NCBI RefSeq assembly: GCF_014084125.1
Contig: NZ_CP048405.1
Span: 5,890,001-5,954,000 of the forward strand
Length of the DNA: 64,000 nt
Source: Streptacidiphilus sp. PB12-B1b
GTDB lineage: Bacteria > Actinomycetota > Actinomycetes > Streptomycetales > Streptomycetaceae
Direction: 5' to 3'
Part shown: one piece after another, positions 48,452 to 55,327 of the stretch
Layout of the letters: each line of letters starts with the position of its first letter
Position numbering within the stretch: position 1 is the first letter of the stretch
The notes under the pieces: generated by a model
The model's input: the letters and a program-made list of their open reading frames with translations, nothing else
What the model was told of the DNA's origin: nothing
The model's database searches: none
Translations under genes and position numbers: made by a program

Positions 48452-49312
48452 ATGACCGCACCTGACCCGGCACCGCACGCCACCGCCGAGCCCCGCTCCG
48501 CGCACCCCGCGCCCCGCACCGTGCTGCTCACCGGGGCCGCCGGGGGCGTCGGCACTTTCCTGCGGGCGAGCCTGCCCGGCTACGGCTACCGGCTGCGCTG
48601 CACCGACCTGGTGCCGGTGCCGGACGACCCGGAGGCGCTCACCGTCGACCTACGCGACCCGGAGGCGGTGCGCGAGGCGGTCCGCGGCACGGACGCCGTC
48701 GTCCACCTGGGCGGCCTCTCGGTGGAGGACACCTTCGACCGCATCCTGGACGCCAACATCCGCGGCGCGTACCACCTGTACGAGGCGGTCCGGCTGGAGG
48801 GCGTGCGCCGGGTGGTGTTCGCCAGCAGCAGCCACACCATCGGCTTCGTCCCCCGCCCCGCGCAGCAGCCCGAGCAGCCGCTGCCGGTGGAGACGCCGCA
48901 CCGGCCGGACACCTACTACGGCCTGTCCAAGTGCTTCGGGGAGTCGCTCGCCTCCCTCTACGCGGACAAGTACGGTGTGGAGACCGTCTCCATCCGCCTC
49001 GGCTCCTGCTACGCCCGCCCCCGGGACACCCGGATGCTGGCCACCTGGCTCAGCCCGGCCGACGCCGCCAGGCTCGTCCACGCCGCGCTCACCGCGCCCG
49101 ACGTGCACCACAGCGTGGTCTACGGCATCTCCGCCAACACCCGGGGCTGGTGGGACCTGGCCCCGGCCCGGGCCCTGGGCTACCGGCCGCAGGACGACGC
49201 CGAGGTCCACGCGGCCGAGGTCCTGGCCGAGCACGGCGAACTGGCCCCGGACAGCCCGGAGTTCCGGTACCTCGGCGGGGCCTTCACCCGGGCCGAGCCG
49301 CAGCGCCGCTGA
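48452..49312 (+). CDS. udh: Uronate dehydrogenase-like short-chain dehydrogenase/epimerase
   Basis: 286 aa from ATG 48452. Extended SDR fold: TVLLTGAAGGVGTFLRASLP (NAD motif, residues ~23-42), VVHLGGLSVEDTFDRILDAN, VVFASSSHTIGFVPR (Ser) and RPDTYYGLSKCFGESLASLY (Tyr/Lys pair), then VSIRLGSCYARPRDTRMLATWL. SSxHTIGF with YYGLSKCFGE is the pattern of bacterial uronate dehydrogenases, which oxidise glucuronate or galacturonate to the aldarolactone with NAD+. Together with the semialdehyde dehydrogenase it supports an oxidative uronate route; the middle enzymes are not in this window. Confidence 0.88.
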   Translation: MTAPDPAPHATAEPRSAHPAPRTVLLTGAAGGVGTFLRASLPGYGYRLRCTDLVPVPDDPEALTVDLRDPEAVREAVRGTDAVVHLGGLSVEDTFDRILDANIRGAYHLYEAVRLEGVRRVVFASSSHTIGFVPRPAQQPEQPLPVETPHRPDTYYGLSKCFGESLASLYADKYGVETVSIRLGSCYARPRDTRMLATWLSPADAARLVHAALTAPDVHHSVVYGISANTRGWWDLAPARALGYRPQDDAEVHAAEVLAEHGELAPDSPEFRYLGGAFTRAEPQRR

Positions 49313-49386
49313 GCGGTCGGGGCAGCTGCGCCGCCGACCGGGCTCCGCAGGGGCGGCGGCTGCGGCTACGGTGGGCGGTGCGCGCG

Positions 49387-49410
49387 CGGGGGAGCAGAGG
49401 CGCTCCCCCG
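49387..49410. terminator. 9-bp hairpin after udh
   Basis: CGGGGGAGC and GCTCCCCCG flank a 6-nt loop. It sits between udh (75 nt upstream) and the TerD gene (34 nt downstream), so it is either the udh terminator or a 5'-UTR structure of the TerD gene. Confidence 0.55.
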
Positions 49411-49443
49411 GCCGGGCGAACCGACGAGCCTTGGAGGGACACC

Positions 49444-50937
49444 GTGTCCGCAGTCCTCACCCCGGGCGGCAATACGCCGCTGACCAGTGGCCGGGTCACC
49501 GTGGAGGTGGCCGCCGCCAAGGCCCTCGACGTGTCGGCGCTGCTGGTCACCGCCTCCGGCAAGGTCCGCTCCGACGACGACTTCGTCTTCTTCAACGCCC
49601 CCGAGGGCCCGGGCGTCCACTACTCCGCCTCCGGCATCACCGTGGACACCGCCCAGGTGCCGCCCGGCATCGACAAGGTCGTGGTCACCGCCAGCCTGGA
49701 CGACCCGGCGGCCACCTTCGCCGGGACCGAGCCCACCGCGACCGTCCGCGACTCCGCCACCGGCGAGCCGCTGGCCTCCTTCACCCCGCCCCGGCTCGGC
49801 CCGGAGACCGCGCTGATCGTGGTGGAGCTGTACCGGCGCGGCGAGCAGTGGAAGCTGCGCGCGGTCGGCCAGGGGTACGCCGACGGGCTGGCGGGCATCG
49901 CCACCGACTTCGGCGTCTCGGTGGACGACCCCGGCCCCGCCGCCGCGCCCGCCACGCACGCCGCCCAGCCCGCTCCCGCTGCTCCTGCCCCCGCGCAGCC
50001 CGTCGCCGCGCAGGCCCCGGCCGCGCCGTACGCTCCCCCGGCGGCGCCCGCACCCGTCCAGACCCCCGGCTCCCCGGTGTACGGGAACCCGCCGTACCAG
50101 GCCCCGGCGCAGCCGCCCGCGCCGCCGTCGCCGTACCAGAACCTGCCCTACCAGCCCCCGGCGCAGCCGCCCGCCCAGCCCGGCGCCTACCCGAACCCGC
50201 CGGTCTCGCAGGGCTGGATCCCCGCGTCGGTGCCCGCCGCGCAGCCCCAGTCCCAGCCCCAGCTCCCGGCCGAGCCGGACTCCTGGCAACTGGCCCAGCC
50301 TGCGCCCGCCGCCGCCACGCCGCCGCCCACCGCTGCCGCGCCTGCGGACACCGGAGGCCGGGTCACGCTCGACAAGGGCCGGGTGTCGCTGACCAAGGGC
50401 AGCTCGGTCTCGCTGGTCAAGAACGGGCAGCCGCTGCTCACCTCGGTCCGGATGGGCCTCGGCTGGGAGCCCGCGTTCGGCGGCCGCAGCGTCGACCTGG
50501 ACGCCTCGGTCATCGCCTACGACAAGCACCGCAAGGAACTGGACAAGGTCTGGTTCATGAACCTGAAGGCGTTCGACGCCTCCATCCAGCACGCCGGGGA
50601 CAACCTCACCGGCGCGGGTGCGGGCGACGACGAGGCCATCACCGTCCACCTGCAGTCGCTGCCGGCCAAGGTCACCGCACTGGTGTTCACCGTGAACTCG
50701 TACTCGGGGCAGCGCTTCACCGAGGTCGCCAAGGCGTACTGCCGACTGCTGGACGCCACCAGCGGCGCGGAGCTGGTCCGCTTCGACCTCACCCACGCCG
50801 AGCCGCACACCGGCGTGCTGATGTGCAAGCTGGTGAAGATGCGCTCCGGCGAGTGGGTGATGACCGCGCTGGAGGAGTATGTCGACTCCAAGACCGTGCG
50901 CGGCATGGTGAAGGCGGGAGCCGACGCCCTGCGCTGA
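49444..50937 (+). CDS. Tandem TerD-domain protein
   Basis: 497 aa from GTG 49444 (GGAGGG five nt upstream). Two TerD folds: residues ~1-155 (DVSALLVTASGKVRSDDDFVFF, IVVELYRRGEQWKLRAVGQGY) and ~305-497 (VSLTKGSSVSLVKNGQPLL, VDLDASVIAYDKHRKELDKVWF, DDEAITVHLQSLP). Between them is a ~150-residue Pro/Ala/Gln/Tyr-rich linker. TerD proteins bind Ca2+ through Asp/Glu loops and take part in stress and tellurite resistance and in streptomycete development. The Asp loop is clearer in the second domain (SVDLDASV) than in the first. Confidence 0.92.
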   Translation: MSAVLTPGGNTPLTSGRVTVEVAAAKALDVSALLVTASGKVRSDDDFVFFNAPEGPGVHYSASGITVDTAQVPPGIDKVVVTASLDDPAATFAGTEPTATVRDSATGEPLASFTPPRLGPETALIVVELYRRGEQWKLRAVGQGYADGLAGIATDFGVSVDDPGPAAAPATHAAQPAPAAPAPAQPVAAQAPAAPYAPPAAPAPVQTPGSPVYGNPPYQAPAQPPAPPSPYQNLPYQPPAQPPAQPGAYPNPPVSQGWIPASVPAAQPQSQPQLPAEPDSWQLAQPAPAAATPPPTAAAPADTGGRVTLDKGRVSLTKGSSVSLVKNGQPLLTSVRMGLGWEPAFGGRSVDLDASVIAYDKHRKELDKVWFMNLKAFDASIQHAGDNLTGAGAGDDEAITVHLQSLPAKVTALVFTVNSYSGQRFTEVAKAYCRLLDATSGAELVRFDLTHAEPHTGVLMCKLVKMRSGEWVMTALEEYVDSKTVRGMVKAGADALR

Positions 50938-50975
50938 TCGGGGCCCGCGCTGATCCGGGGCCCATGCTGATCCGG
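50933..50975 (+). repeat. Three copies of a GCTGATCcGGGGCCC element
   Basis: Near-identical units at 50933-50946, 50949-50963 and 50966-50975 (last one truncated), period about 16 bp. The first copy contains the TerD stop codon. This looks like local duplication; no function inferred. Confidence 0.6.
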
Positions 50976-51032
50976 TCCGCGACGCCGGTCCGCGCGATCC
51001 TCATGGGACGTTCATCCGCAGCGGGCCCGGAC

Positions 51033-51054
51033 TGTCAGTGCCCGCTGCGATGAT
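51033..51054 (+). promoter_or_regulatory. RecA-independent DNA-damage type promoter (PafBC-like), imperfect -10
   Basis: TGTCAGTG (51033-51040), 8-nt spacer, GATGAT (51049-51054). The known consensus is TTGTCRGTG-N8-TAnnnT; here -10 positions 2 and 6 agree. The start site, seven nt past the -10 box, would be base 51061, the first base of the next gene's GTG. Confidence 0.55.
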
Positions 51055-51060
51055 GATGAC

Positions 51061-51351
51061 GTGTCAGGAGCCCGCTTTCCGGTGGACCTCGTACGCGCCC
51101 AGCAGCGGGTGTGGGCGTACGAGGCGGCGTCGCGCGACTTCGTGCTGTCCGGGCCCGACACACCCGTCGGCTGCTGGCCGCTGCCCCGGCAGACCCGCTA
51201 CCGCCGGTTGCGCGAGTCGCTGGAACAGGCCCGCCGCCAGGTCGAGCAGCACCCGGTGATGGCCGCCGCCATCGCCGACCGACGCTGGGCGGCCGCCGCC
51301 CGGGCACTGGCCCGGGCGGCCCAGGACGACCCGCAGCAGGCAGCCGCCTAA
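51061..51351 (+). CDS. Small hypothetical protein, probably from a leaderless mRNA
   Basis: 96 aa from GTG 51061. No Shine-Dalgarno is visible, but the promoter just upstream would start transcription at this GTG, which explains that. It is a charged, mostly helical protein (RYRRLRESLEQARRQVEQHP, then AAIADRRWAAAARALARAAQ) with one Cys in GCWPLPRQ. No family recognised. The promoter type suggests induction by DNA damage. Confidence 0.65.
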   Translation: MSGARFPVDLVRAQQRVWAYEAASRDFVLSGPDTPVGCWPLPRQTRYRRLRESLEQARRQVEQHPVMAAAIADRRWAAAARALARAAQDDPQQAAA

Positions 51352-51361
51352 GCCCCGCGCA

Positions 51362-51378
51362 GGGCTCGCGCAGAGCCC
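51362..51378. terminator. Small hairpin after the 96-aa gene
   Basis: GGGCTC (51362-51367) and GAGCCC (51373-51378) with a 5-nt loop, 10 nt after the stop codon. A further palindrome, TGCCGA-G-TCGGCA, follows near 51403. Weak evidence only. Confidence 0.35.
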
Positions 51379-51472
51379 CGCGCAGGCCGCCGCAGTCCGG
51401 GATGCCGAGTCGGCACAGCCGACGTACCGTGCCAATACATCAGCATTCATCCTGATTGGTGAGGTGACGGTC

Positions 51473-51652
51473 ATGGCGGCACACTTCGAGGTCTACGAGG
51501 ACAAGGCGCACATGTGGCGCTTCCGACTGAAGGCCGGAAATGGCGAGGTCGTGGCCGTCGGCGAGTCCTACCCGACCAGGTCCGGCGCGGAGAAGGGCTG
51601 CGAGGCAGTGAAGCGGGCGGCGGCCGAGGCCGACATCAAGCAGGCGGCCTGA
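51473..51652 (+). CDS. YegP-family (DUF1508) small protein
   Basis: 59 aa from ATG 51473 (GGTGAGG upstream). One DUF1508 unit: FEVYEDKAHMWRFRLKAGNG, then EVVAVGESYPTRSGAEKGCEAV. YegP proteins are small beta-alpha domains of unknown biochemical role. The gene ends exactly where the next begins (TGA-GTG, no gap). Confidence 0.88.
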   Translation: MAAHFEVYEDKAHMWRFRLKAGNGEVVAVGESYPTRSGAEKGCEAVKRAAAEADIKQAA

Positions 51653-51907
51653 GTGAGCACGGAGGCCCTGCGCACCAGCGAGGCCGCACCCGGTGCGGCC
51701 GGTGAAGCCCTGGTGGTGGTCTTCGCCGTGGAGAGCGGGCCGGACGGCCCCGGCCGCCCGGTGGCGGTCGGCGGGACCGTCATCGGCAGCGCCAGGAACT
51801 ACGCCGACGTCGAGCGGCTGATCGACCGCGCCGGGCTGGCCGACCTCGTCCGCGCCGACCCGACGATCGTCGCCTGGCGCGGTGGCGACCCGGACCGCTG
51901 GTCCTGA
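51653..51907 (+). CDS. Small hypothetical protein coupled to the YegP gene
   Basis: 84 aa from GTG 51653, directly after the YegP stop. Core: EALVVVFAVESGPDGPGRPV, VGGTVIGSARNYADVERLID, then DPTIVAWRGGDPDRWS. No signal or membrane helix; mixed alpha/beta. Family not recognised. Confidence 0.6.
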   Translation: MSTEALRTSEAAPGAAGEALVVVFAVESGPDGPGRPVAVGGTVIGSARNYADVERLIDRAGLADLVRADPTIVAWRGGDPDRWS

Positions 51908-51931
51908 CCGGCCCGGCTTCGGCCGCCGAAC

Positions 51932-51953
51932 TGTCAGTGCCGGGCCGTACCTT
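51932..51953 (+). promoter_or_regulatory. RecA-independent DNA-damage type promoter, good consensus match
   Basis: TGTCAGTG (51932-51939), 8-nt spacer, TACCTT (51948-51953), matching TTGTCRGTG-N8-TAnnnT. The start site would be near 51960, where an ATG (51958) and a GTG (51960) occur. Both open short Arg/Pro-rich frames of 60-61 codons with atypical codon use; I do not call either a gene. The next firm gene is the deacetylase at 52150. Bases 51954-52149 hold nothing else I can name. Confidence 0.6.
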
Positions 51954-52149
51954 GAGGATGTGCGCACCGGACCGCCGCTCCGGCGGCGGCAGCCGCGCGA
52001 CGGCGGCGGCCGGACCCGACACACGGGATCCGACCGCCGCCGAGCGACGCCGAGCGACGCCGCCCGCCCCGCCCGCCGCTTGGGCCGAACGGATGGGTGC
52101 CCGACCGCGCCTCCCGCCCGGCGCGGCCGTCCCTCGTTAGCGTGACCGC

Positions 52150-53274
52150 ATGCGAGCAAATGTGCGACTGTGGTCGGCGGTTGTGGGCGTGTGCGCGGCG
52201 GGCCTGGTGTGGCCGATCACCGCCCTGGCGGAGCACGGCGGAGCGCCGACGCGCTCGGCCTCGGCCCAGGTGGCGGCGGCCCACCCGGCGCGGGCCCGGC
52301 TGAGCGCCGACGGCTCACCCTCAGGGCCGGACTGCTCCCGGCTCGCCTGCGTGGCGCTGACCTTCGACGACGGCCCGTCCGAGGCCACCTCGGCGCTGCT
52401 GGACCACCTGGACGCCGCCCATGCGAAGGCCACCTTCTTCGTGGTCGGCCAGCAGGTCCAGGCGTTCCCGGAGCAGCTGCGCCGCGAGGTCGCCGACGGG
52501 CAGGCCATCGGCAACCACACCTTCACCCACCCGGTGCTGGCGTCGCTGACGGCGGACCAGGTGCACGACGAGCTCGCCGACACCCAGGACGCGGTCTTCA
52601 AGGCCGCGGGCGTGCGCCCCACCCTGATGCGTCCGCCGTACGGCTCGTACAGCGCCGCGGTGCGCTCCTTCGGCCTGCCGTTGGTGGTGTGGGACGTCGA
52701 CAGCATGGACTGGTCGCACCACGACCCGGCGATGGTGCTGCGCCGGGCGGCGGCCGGGATCCGCCCGGGCTCGATCATCCTGATGCACGACACCCAGCCG
52801 GAGACCCTGGCCGCCGTCCCGCAGCTCATCCGCAACCTCCGGGCGTCCGGATACACCCTGGTCACCGTCCCCCAGCTGTTCGCCGGCACCCGGCTCGACC
52901 CCGGCTCGGTCTACCGCGACCGGGACTCCGCCGCCCGCCCCGACGCCGACTCCCGCAACTGGCACGCCACCCCGCCCACCGCCGACCAGGACACCGCCGA
53001 CGCCGCCGCCGGTACCGTCCTGTGGCGCTACGCCACCCACTCCCCCACCGGCCCCTCCGAGGCCGGCACCCTGGAGCACGGCCTGCACTCCGGCCAGTGC
53101 CACGACACCCTCCCGCCCCACGCCACCAGCCCGGACGAGGCCGCCTTCGCCATCCGCAACACCACCGGCCACGACGTCGCCATGTACGACACCCCCGACT
53201 GCACCCACCGCACCGCCACCCTCACCCCCGGCAGCGAACAGACCGGCACCCTCCGCAGCTTCAAACTCCTCTGA
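52150..53274 (+). CDS. Secreted polysaccharide deacetylase (NodB/CE4)
   Basis: 374 aa from ATG 52150. Signal peptide RLWSAVVGVCAAGLVWPITA, cleavage likely after ALA. NodB motifs: VALTFDDGPSEATSALL (Asp pair), IGNHTFTHPVLASL (His pair), LMRPPYGSYSAAVRS, WDVDSMDWSHHDP and IILMHDTQPETL (catalytic His). All are intact, so an active peptidoglycan or chitooligosaccharide deacetylase is expected outside the cell. Residues ~255-374 are a Thr/His/Asp-rich C-terminal extension with a small beta-like Cys-containing module (YDTPDCTHRTATLTPGSEQT), possibly for wall or glycan binding. Confidence 0.93.
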   Translation: MRANVRLWSAVVGVCAAGLVWPITALAEHGGAPTRSASAQVAAAHPARARLSADGSPSGPDCSRLACVALTFDDGPSEATSALLDHLDAAHAKATFFVVGQQVQAFPEQLRREVADGQAIGNHTFTHPVLASLTADQVHDELADTQDAVFKAAGVRPTLMRPPYGSYSAAVRSFGLPLVVWDVDSMDWSHHDPAMVLRRAAAGIRPGSIILMHDTQPETLAAVPQLIRNLRASGYTLVTVPQLFAGTRLDPGSVYRDRDSAARPDADSRNWHATPPTADQDTADAAAGTVLWRYATHSPTGPSEAGTLEHGLHSGQCHDTLPPHATSPDEAAFAIRNTTGHDVAMYDTPDCTHRTATLTPGSEQTGTLRSFKLL

Positions 53275-53290
53275 CCCGCCCCCTCGCCCG

Positions 53291-53634
53291 TCAGTTCCGG
53301 GCGAACTGCTGGTGGACGCAGCGCTCCCAACGCTGGGCCTGGTGGTACTGGTAGCAGCTCTGCGCCTTGTGGGCGAACCACAGGCGCCGACCGCGACCAG
53401 GACGGACACCGCGATCGCAAGGGACGACATCACCGTGCCGGCGACGGCCTTGCCCCGGCCCGCGCCGGTCCGCCTGGCCGTCCTCAGGGCGAGGACGCCC
53501 AGGACCAGGCCGACGACGCCGAGCAGGCCGCCGACGAAGACGATCGAGGTGAGCAGCCCGACGACGCCCAGCACCACCGGACACGCATCGCCAGAAGGAG
53601 GGAGAACGGACCCCCTCGCTCGGGGGGCCGTCAC
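53291..53634 (-). pseudogene. DUF4190-like membrane protein gene with apparent frameshift
   Basis: GTG 53634 overlaps the preceding stop (GTGA). The frame codes two membrane helices, LGVVGLLTSIVFVGGLLGVV and AGTVMSSLAIAVSVLVAVGA, the DUF4190 pattern. After VAVGA near 53381-53390 the plausible continuation moves to another frame, LWFAHKAQSCYQYHQAQRWE then RCVHQQFARN-stop at 53291, which is typical for this family. In the original frame translation runs on as an antisense shadow of the deacetylase gene. One missing base explains this: a real null allele, a sequencing error, or less likely programmed frameshifting. Confidence 0.7.
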
Positions 53635-53831
53635 CGACGCCTCGCGCGTGCCCGGGCGGCGGCCGGGGTGAGCCGGTCGCAGACCGCGCAGGCCAGGACC
53701 AGGTAGCCGGGCCCGGACCCCTGGTCCACGCTGCCGACGACCCGGCCCCGGGCGGTGTATTGAGAGCAGACGTGGCAGTACCCGCAGGCGTGCTCCGCCG
53801 CATCACGGTCCCCGTCCCCGCCGCCGGTCAC
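53631..53831 (-). CDS. Tiny zinc-ribbon-like protein
   Basis: 66 aa from GTG 53831, overlapping the upstream stop (GTGA; GTG 53834 is an alternative); its own TGA overlaps the DUF4190-like start. Two Cys knuckles, CGYCHVC and CAVC, with RGRVVGSVDQGSGPGYLVLA between, suggest a structural zinc site. The basic C-terminus is AAARARARRR. Unknown family. Confidence 0.65.
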   Translation of the reverse strand: MTGGGDGDRDAAEHACGYCHVCSQYTARGRVVGSVDQGSGPGYLVLACAVCDRLTPAAARARARRR

Positions 53832-54007
53832 CACCGGCCCGCCTCTCGGGCCATCGTGGCGTCGGCATGCCAGTCGAAGCACGCGTCGTGCTCGGCGCCG
53901 AGCAGCGGCGAGGCGGGGTCGCCCGGCTCGGCCTGGACGAGCCGGCGCGAGGGCTGCCCGCAGTACGCGCAGCGGCCCGGTGTGCCTTCAGGTGGTGATG
54001 TGCTCAT
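53828..54007 (-). CDS. Tiny Cys-rich protein, 59 aa
   Basis: ATG 54007 with AAGGA eight nt upstream. Begins MSTSPPEGTPGRCAYCGQPS and continues LVQAEPGDPASPLLGAEHDA, then CFDWHADATMAREAGRW. The CxxC plus a later Cys/His pair suggest zinc binding. It overlaps the 69-aa gene by 20 nt and the next gene by 4 nt. Codon third positions are G/C-rich, as expected of a real gene. Confidence 0.6.
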   Translation of the reverse strand: MSTSPPEGTPGRCAYCGQPSRRLVQAEPGDPASPLLGAEHDACFDWHADATMAREAGRW

Positions 54008-54197
54008 GGGAGCTGTCCTTTCCGGAGTGGCAGGCGCAGGCGCACAGGACGGGCACCCACCCGAGTGCCGGGTGCCGGTAGCCGGGGTGCTCGCAGGCGG
54101 GATGGCCGTACTTCCAGTCGTCGGGGACGCCGGGGTGCGCGGCGGTGCGGCAGTTCGGCGTCAGATACCCCGGCGCGGGCTTCGCCTGCGCGGTCAC
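53988..54197 (-). CDS. Small Cys/His-rich protein, 69 aa
   Basis: GTG 54197 overlaps the stop of the 67-aa gene (GTGA). Features CRTAAHPGVPDDWKYGHPAC, EHPGYRHPALGWVPVLCACA, CHSGKDSSHEH: five Cys and many His, compatible with metal binding. Second in a run of five overlapping small genes. Family not recognised. Confidence 0.6.
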   Translation of the reverse strand: MTAQAKPAPGYLTPNCRTAAHPGVPDDWKYGHPACEHPGYRHPALGWVPVLCACACHSGKDSSHEHITT

Positions 54198-54397
54198 GGG
54201 CCGACGCCGACATGGTCCGGGCAGGCGACGACAGCCCACCGCAGTACCGCTCCGCCGCTGGACGTCTCGGCGTGCCCGACCGGTATCAGCGGCGGCTCGG
54301 TGCTGCCGCAGCTGATGCACGCCCTGCCCTGCAACCGGACCAGCGTCGCGCCGTCCACCGGCAGGGCAAGCGGTGGCCATCCCGTCGTGTTCGCCAT
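54194..54397 (-). CDS. Small Cys-containing protein, first of the tiny-gene operon
   Basis: 67 aa from ATG 54397. It contains CISCGSTEPPLIPVGHAETS, then VLRWAVVACPDHVGVGP, i.e. CxxC and a distal Cys/His, as in phage- or XRE-linked zinc-ribbon proteins of actinobacteria. No Shine-Dalgarno; a -10-like TACCGT lies seven nt upstream, so the mRNA may be leaderless. The stop overlaps the next GTG. Confidence 0.68.
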   Translation of the reverse strand: MANTTGWPPLALPVDGATLVRLQGRACISCGSTEPPLIPVGHAETSSGGAVLRWAVVACPDHVGVGP

Positions 54398-54404
54398 GTC
54401 ACCG

Positions 54405-54456
54405 ACGGTAGGGGGCAGTGTTGCCGCAACGAGCCGGAGTTGCTCGGGATTGCTCG
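54405..54456 (-). promoter_or_regulatory. Promoter with dense GCAAC/GTTGC dyads ahead of the tiny-gene operon
   Basis: On the minus strand TACCGT (54410-54405) lies seven nt before the ATG. Upstream are TTGCCGCAA (54421-54429, palindrome), GCAAC-N8-GTTGC (54426-54443) and two TTGCTCG copies (54440-54446, 54450-54456). These dyads are candidate sites for the XRE regulator encoded immediately upstream. Confidence 0.4.
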
Positions 54457-54484
54457 CGTCGGCCTGACAGGTGCCGGAAGTTGC

Positions 54485-55327
54485 TTACATGAGGTCCAGG
54501 GCAGCCCGGGCGCGGCCGATCAAACGGTGCGCCTGTGCGCCGTAGAAGGCCGACTCGTTGAGGGTGTCCCAGATCTTGGTGAACAGGGCGACCTCAGCGG
54601 CGTCGTCGAGCCACATCTCAGCGTTCCACGTCTCGGAGATCACAAGCCGGTCGTCGTAGATCCAGAACCCGTCGCCTGGGGCGATCCTCATGGGGGCCTC
54701 GAAGGGGATGATGCCGAGCGAGACCGTGCCCAGGCCCAACAGTCCGACGAGGCGGTCCAGTTGACCGACCAGGACGTCGGGGCGGCAGATCAGCACCCGC
54801 AGCGCGCCCTCCCAGATGAGGGCGTGGAACTCCCTGCCAGGTTCGTACAGGGCTTCCTGTCGGCGCATCCGGGCACTCACCGCAGGCTCCACGTCCCGGG
54901 GCGTACCGCGCAGTTCCACGTACCGGTTGAGGACGGCGCGGGCGTACTCGGCTGTCTGGAAGATCCCGGGGATCACGCCGAACTCGGCGCCGCGCACCAC
55001 CCGCGTCTGGGACAGTTCGACAATCCCCGCTTCCTGGCGTGCGCGGTGGCCACCGGCCAGTTGCCGGCGCCACGAGCGGTACCGGGTCTCGAAGCCGCGA
55101 AGCCTGCCCTTCAACTCGGCGGCGGACTCGGGGTTTCCCACACCGCCCGCCCAGGCCTCCAGGTCGGCGATGCTGGGTGTCTGCTTGCCGTTCTCCAGCT
55201 TGCTGACCTTGGACGGCAGCCATCCGAGGTTGGCCGCCAGTTGGCGACCGGTGAGCCCGGCCTCGGTACGCAGCTCGCGCAGCCGCGCACCGAGGGCGAT
55301 CCGGGCCTGTTGAAAGTCGGTGCTCAC
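54485..55327 (-). CDS. XRE-family regulator with DUF5753-like C-terminal domain
   Basis: 280 aa from GTG 55327, overlapping the DUF6879-like stop (GTGA). HTH at residues ~10-65: ARLRELRTEAGLTGRQLAAN, then SKVSKLENGKQTPSIADLEA. The C-terminal ~190 residues (GIFQTAEYARAVLNRYVELR, ICRPDVLVGQLDRLVGLLGL, then FWIYDDRLVISETWNAEMWL) are typical of the very numerous streptomycete XRE/DUF5753 regulators. These usually pair with DUF397 or DUF6879 proteins; here the partner is the upstream gene. Confidence 0.93.
   Translation of the reverse strand: MSTDFQQARIALGARLRELRTEAGLTGRQLAANLGWLPSKVSKLENGKQTPSIADLEAWAGGVGNPESAAELKGRLRGFETRYRSWRRQLAGGHRARQEAGIVELSQTRVVRGAEFGVIPGIFQTAEYARAVLNRYVELRGTPRDVEPAVSARMRRQEALYEPGREFHALIWEGALRVLICRPDVLVGQLDRLVGLLGLGTVSLGIIPFEAPMRIAPGDGFWIYDDRLVISETWNAEMWLDDAAEVALFTKIWDTLNESAFYGAQAHRLIGRARAALDLM

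Noticed and set aside
51958-52145. 60-61-codon Arg/Pro-rich frames after the second damage-type promoter
   Set aside because: Codon use is atypical, no homology is recognisable and there is no ribosome site; recorded as an open question, not as a gene.
52321-53634. 437-aa minus-strand frame continuing the DUF4190-like gene
   Set aside because: After about 80 residues it reads antisense to the secreted deacetylase; the family-like C-terminus lies in another frame, so a frameshifted short gene is the better call.
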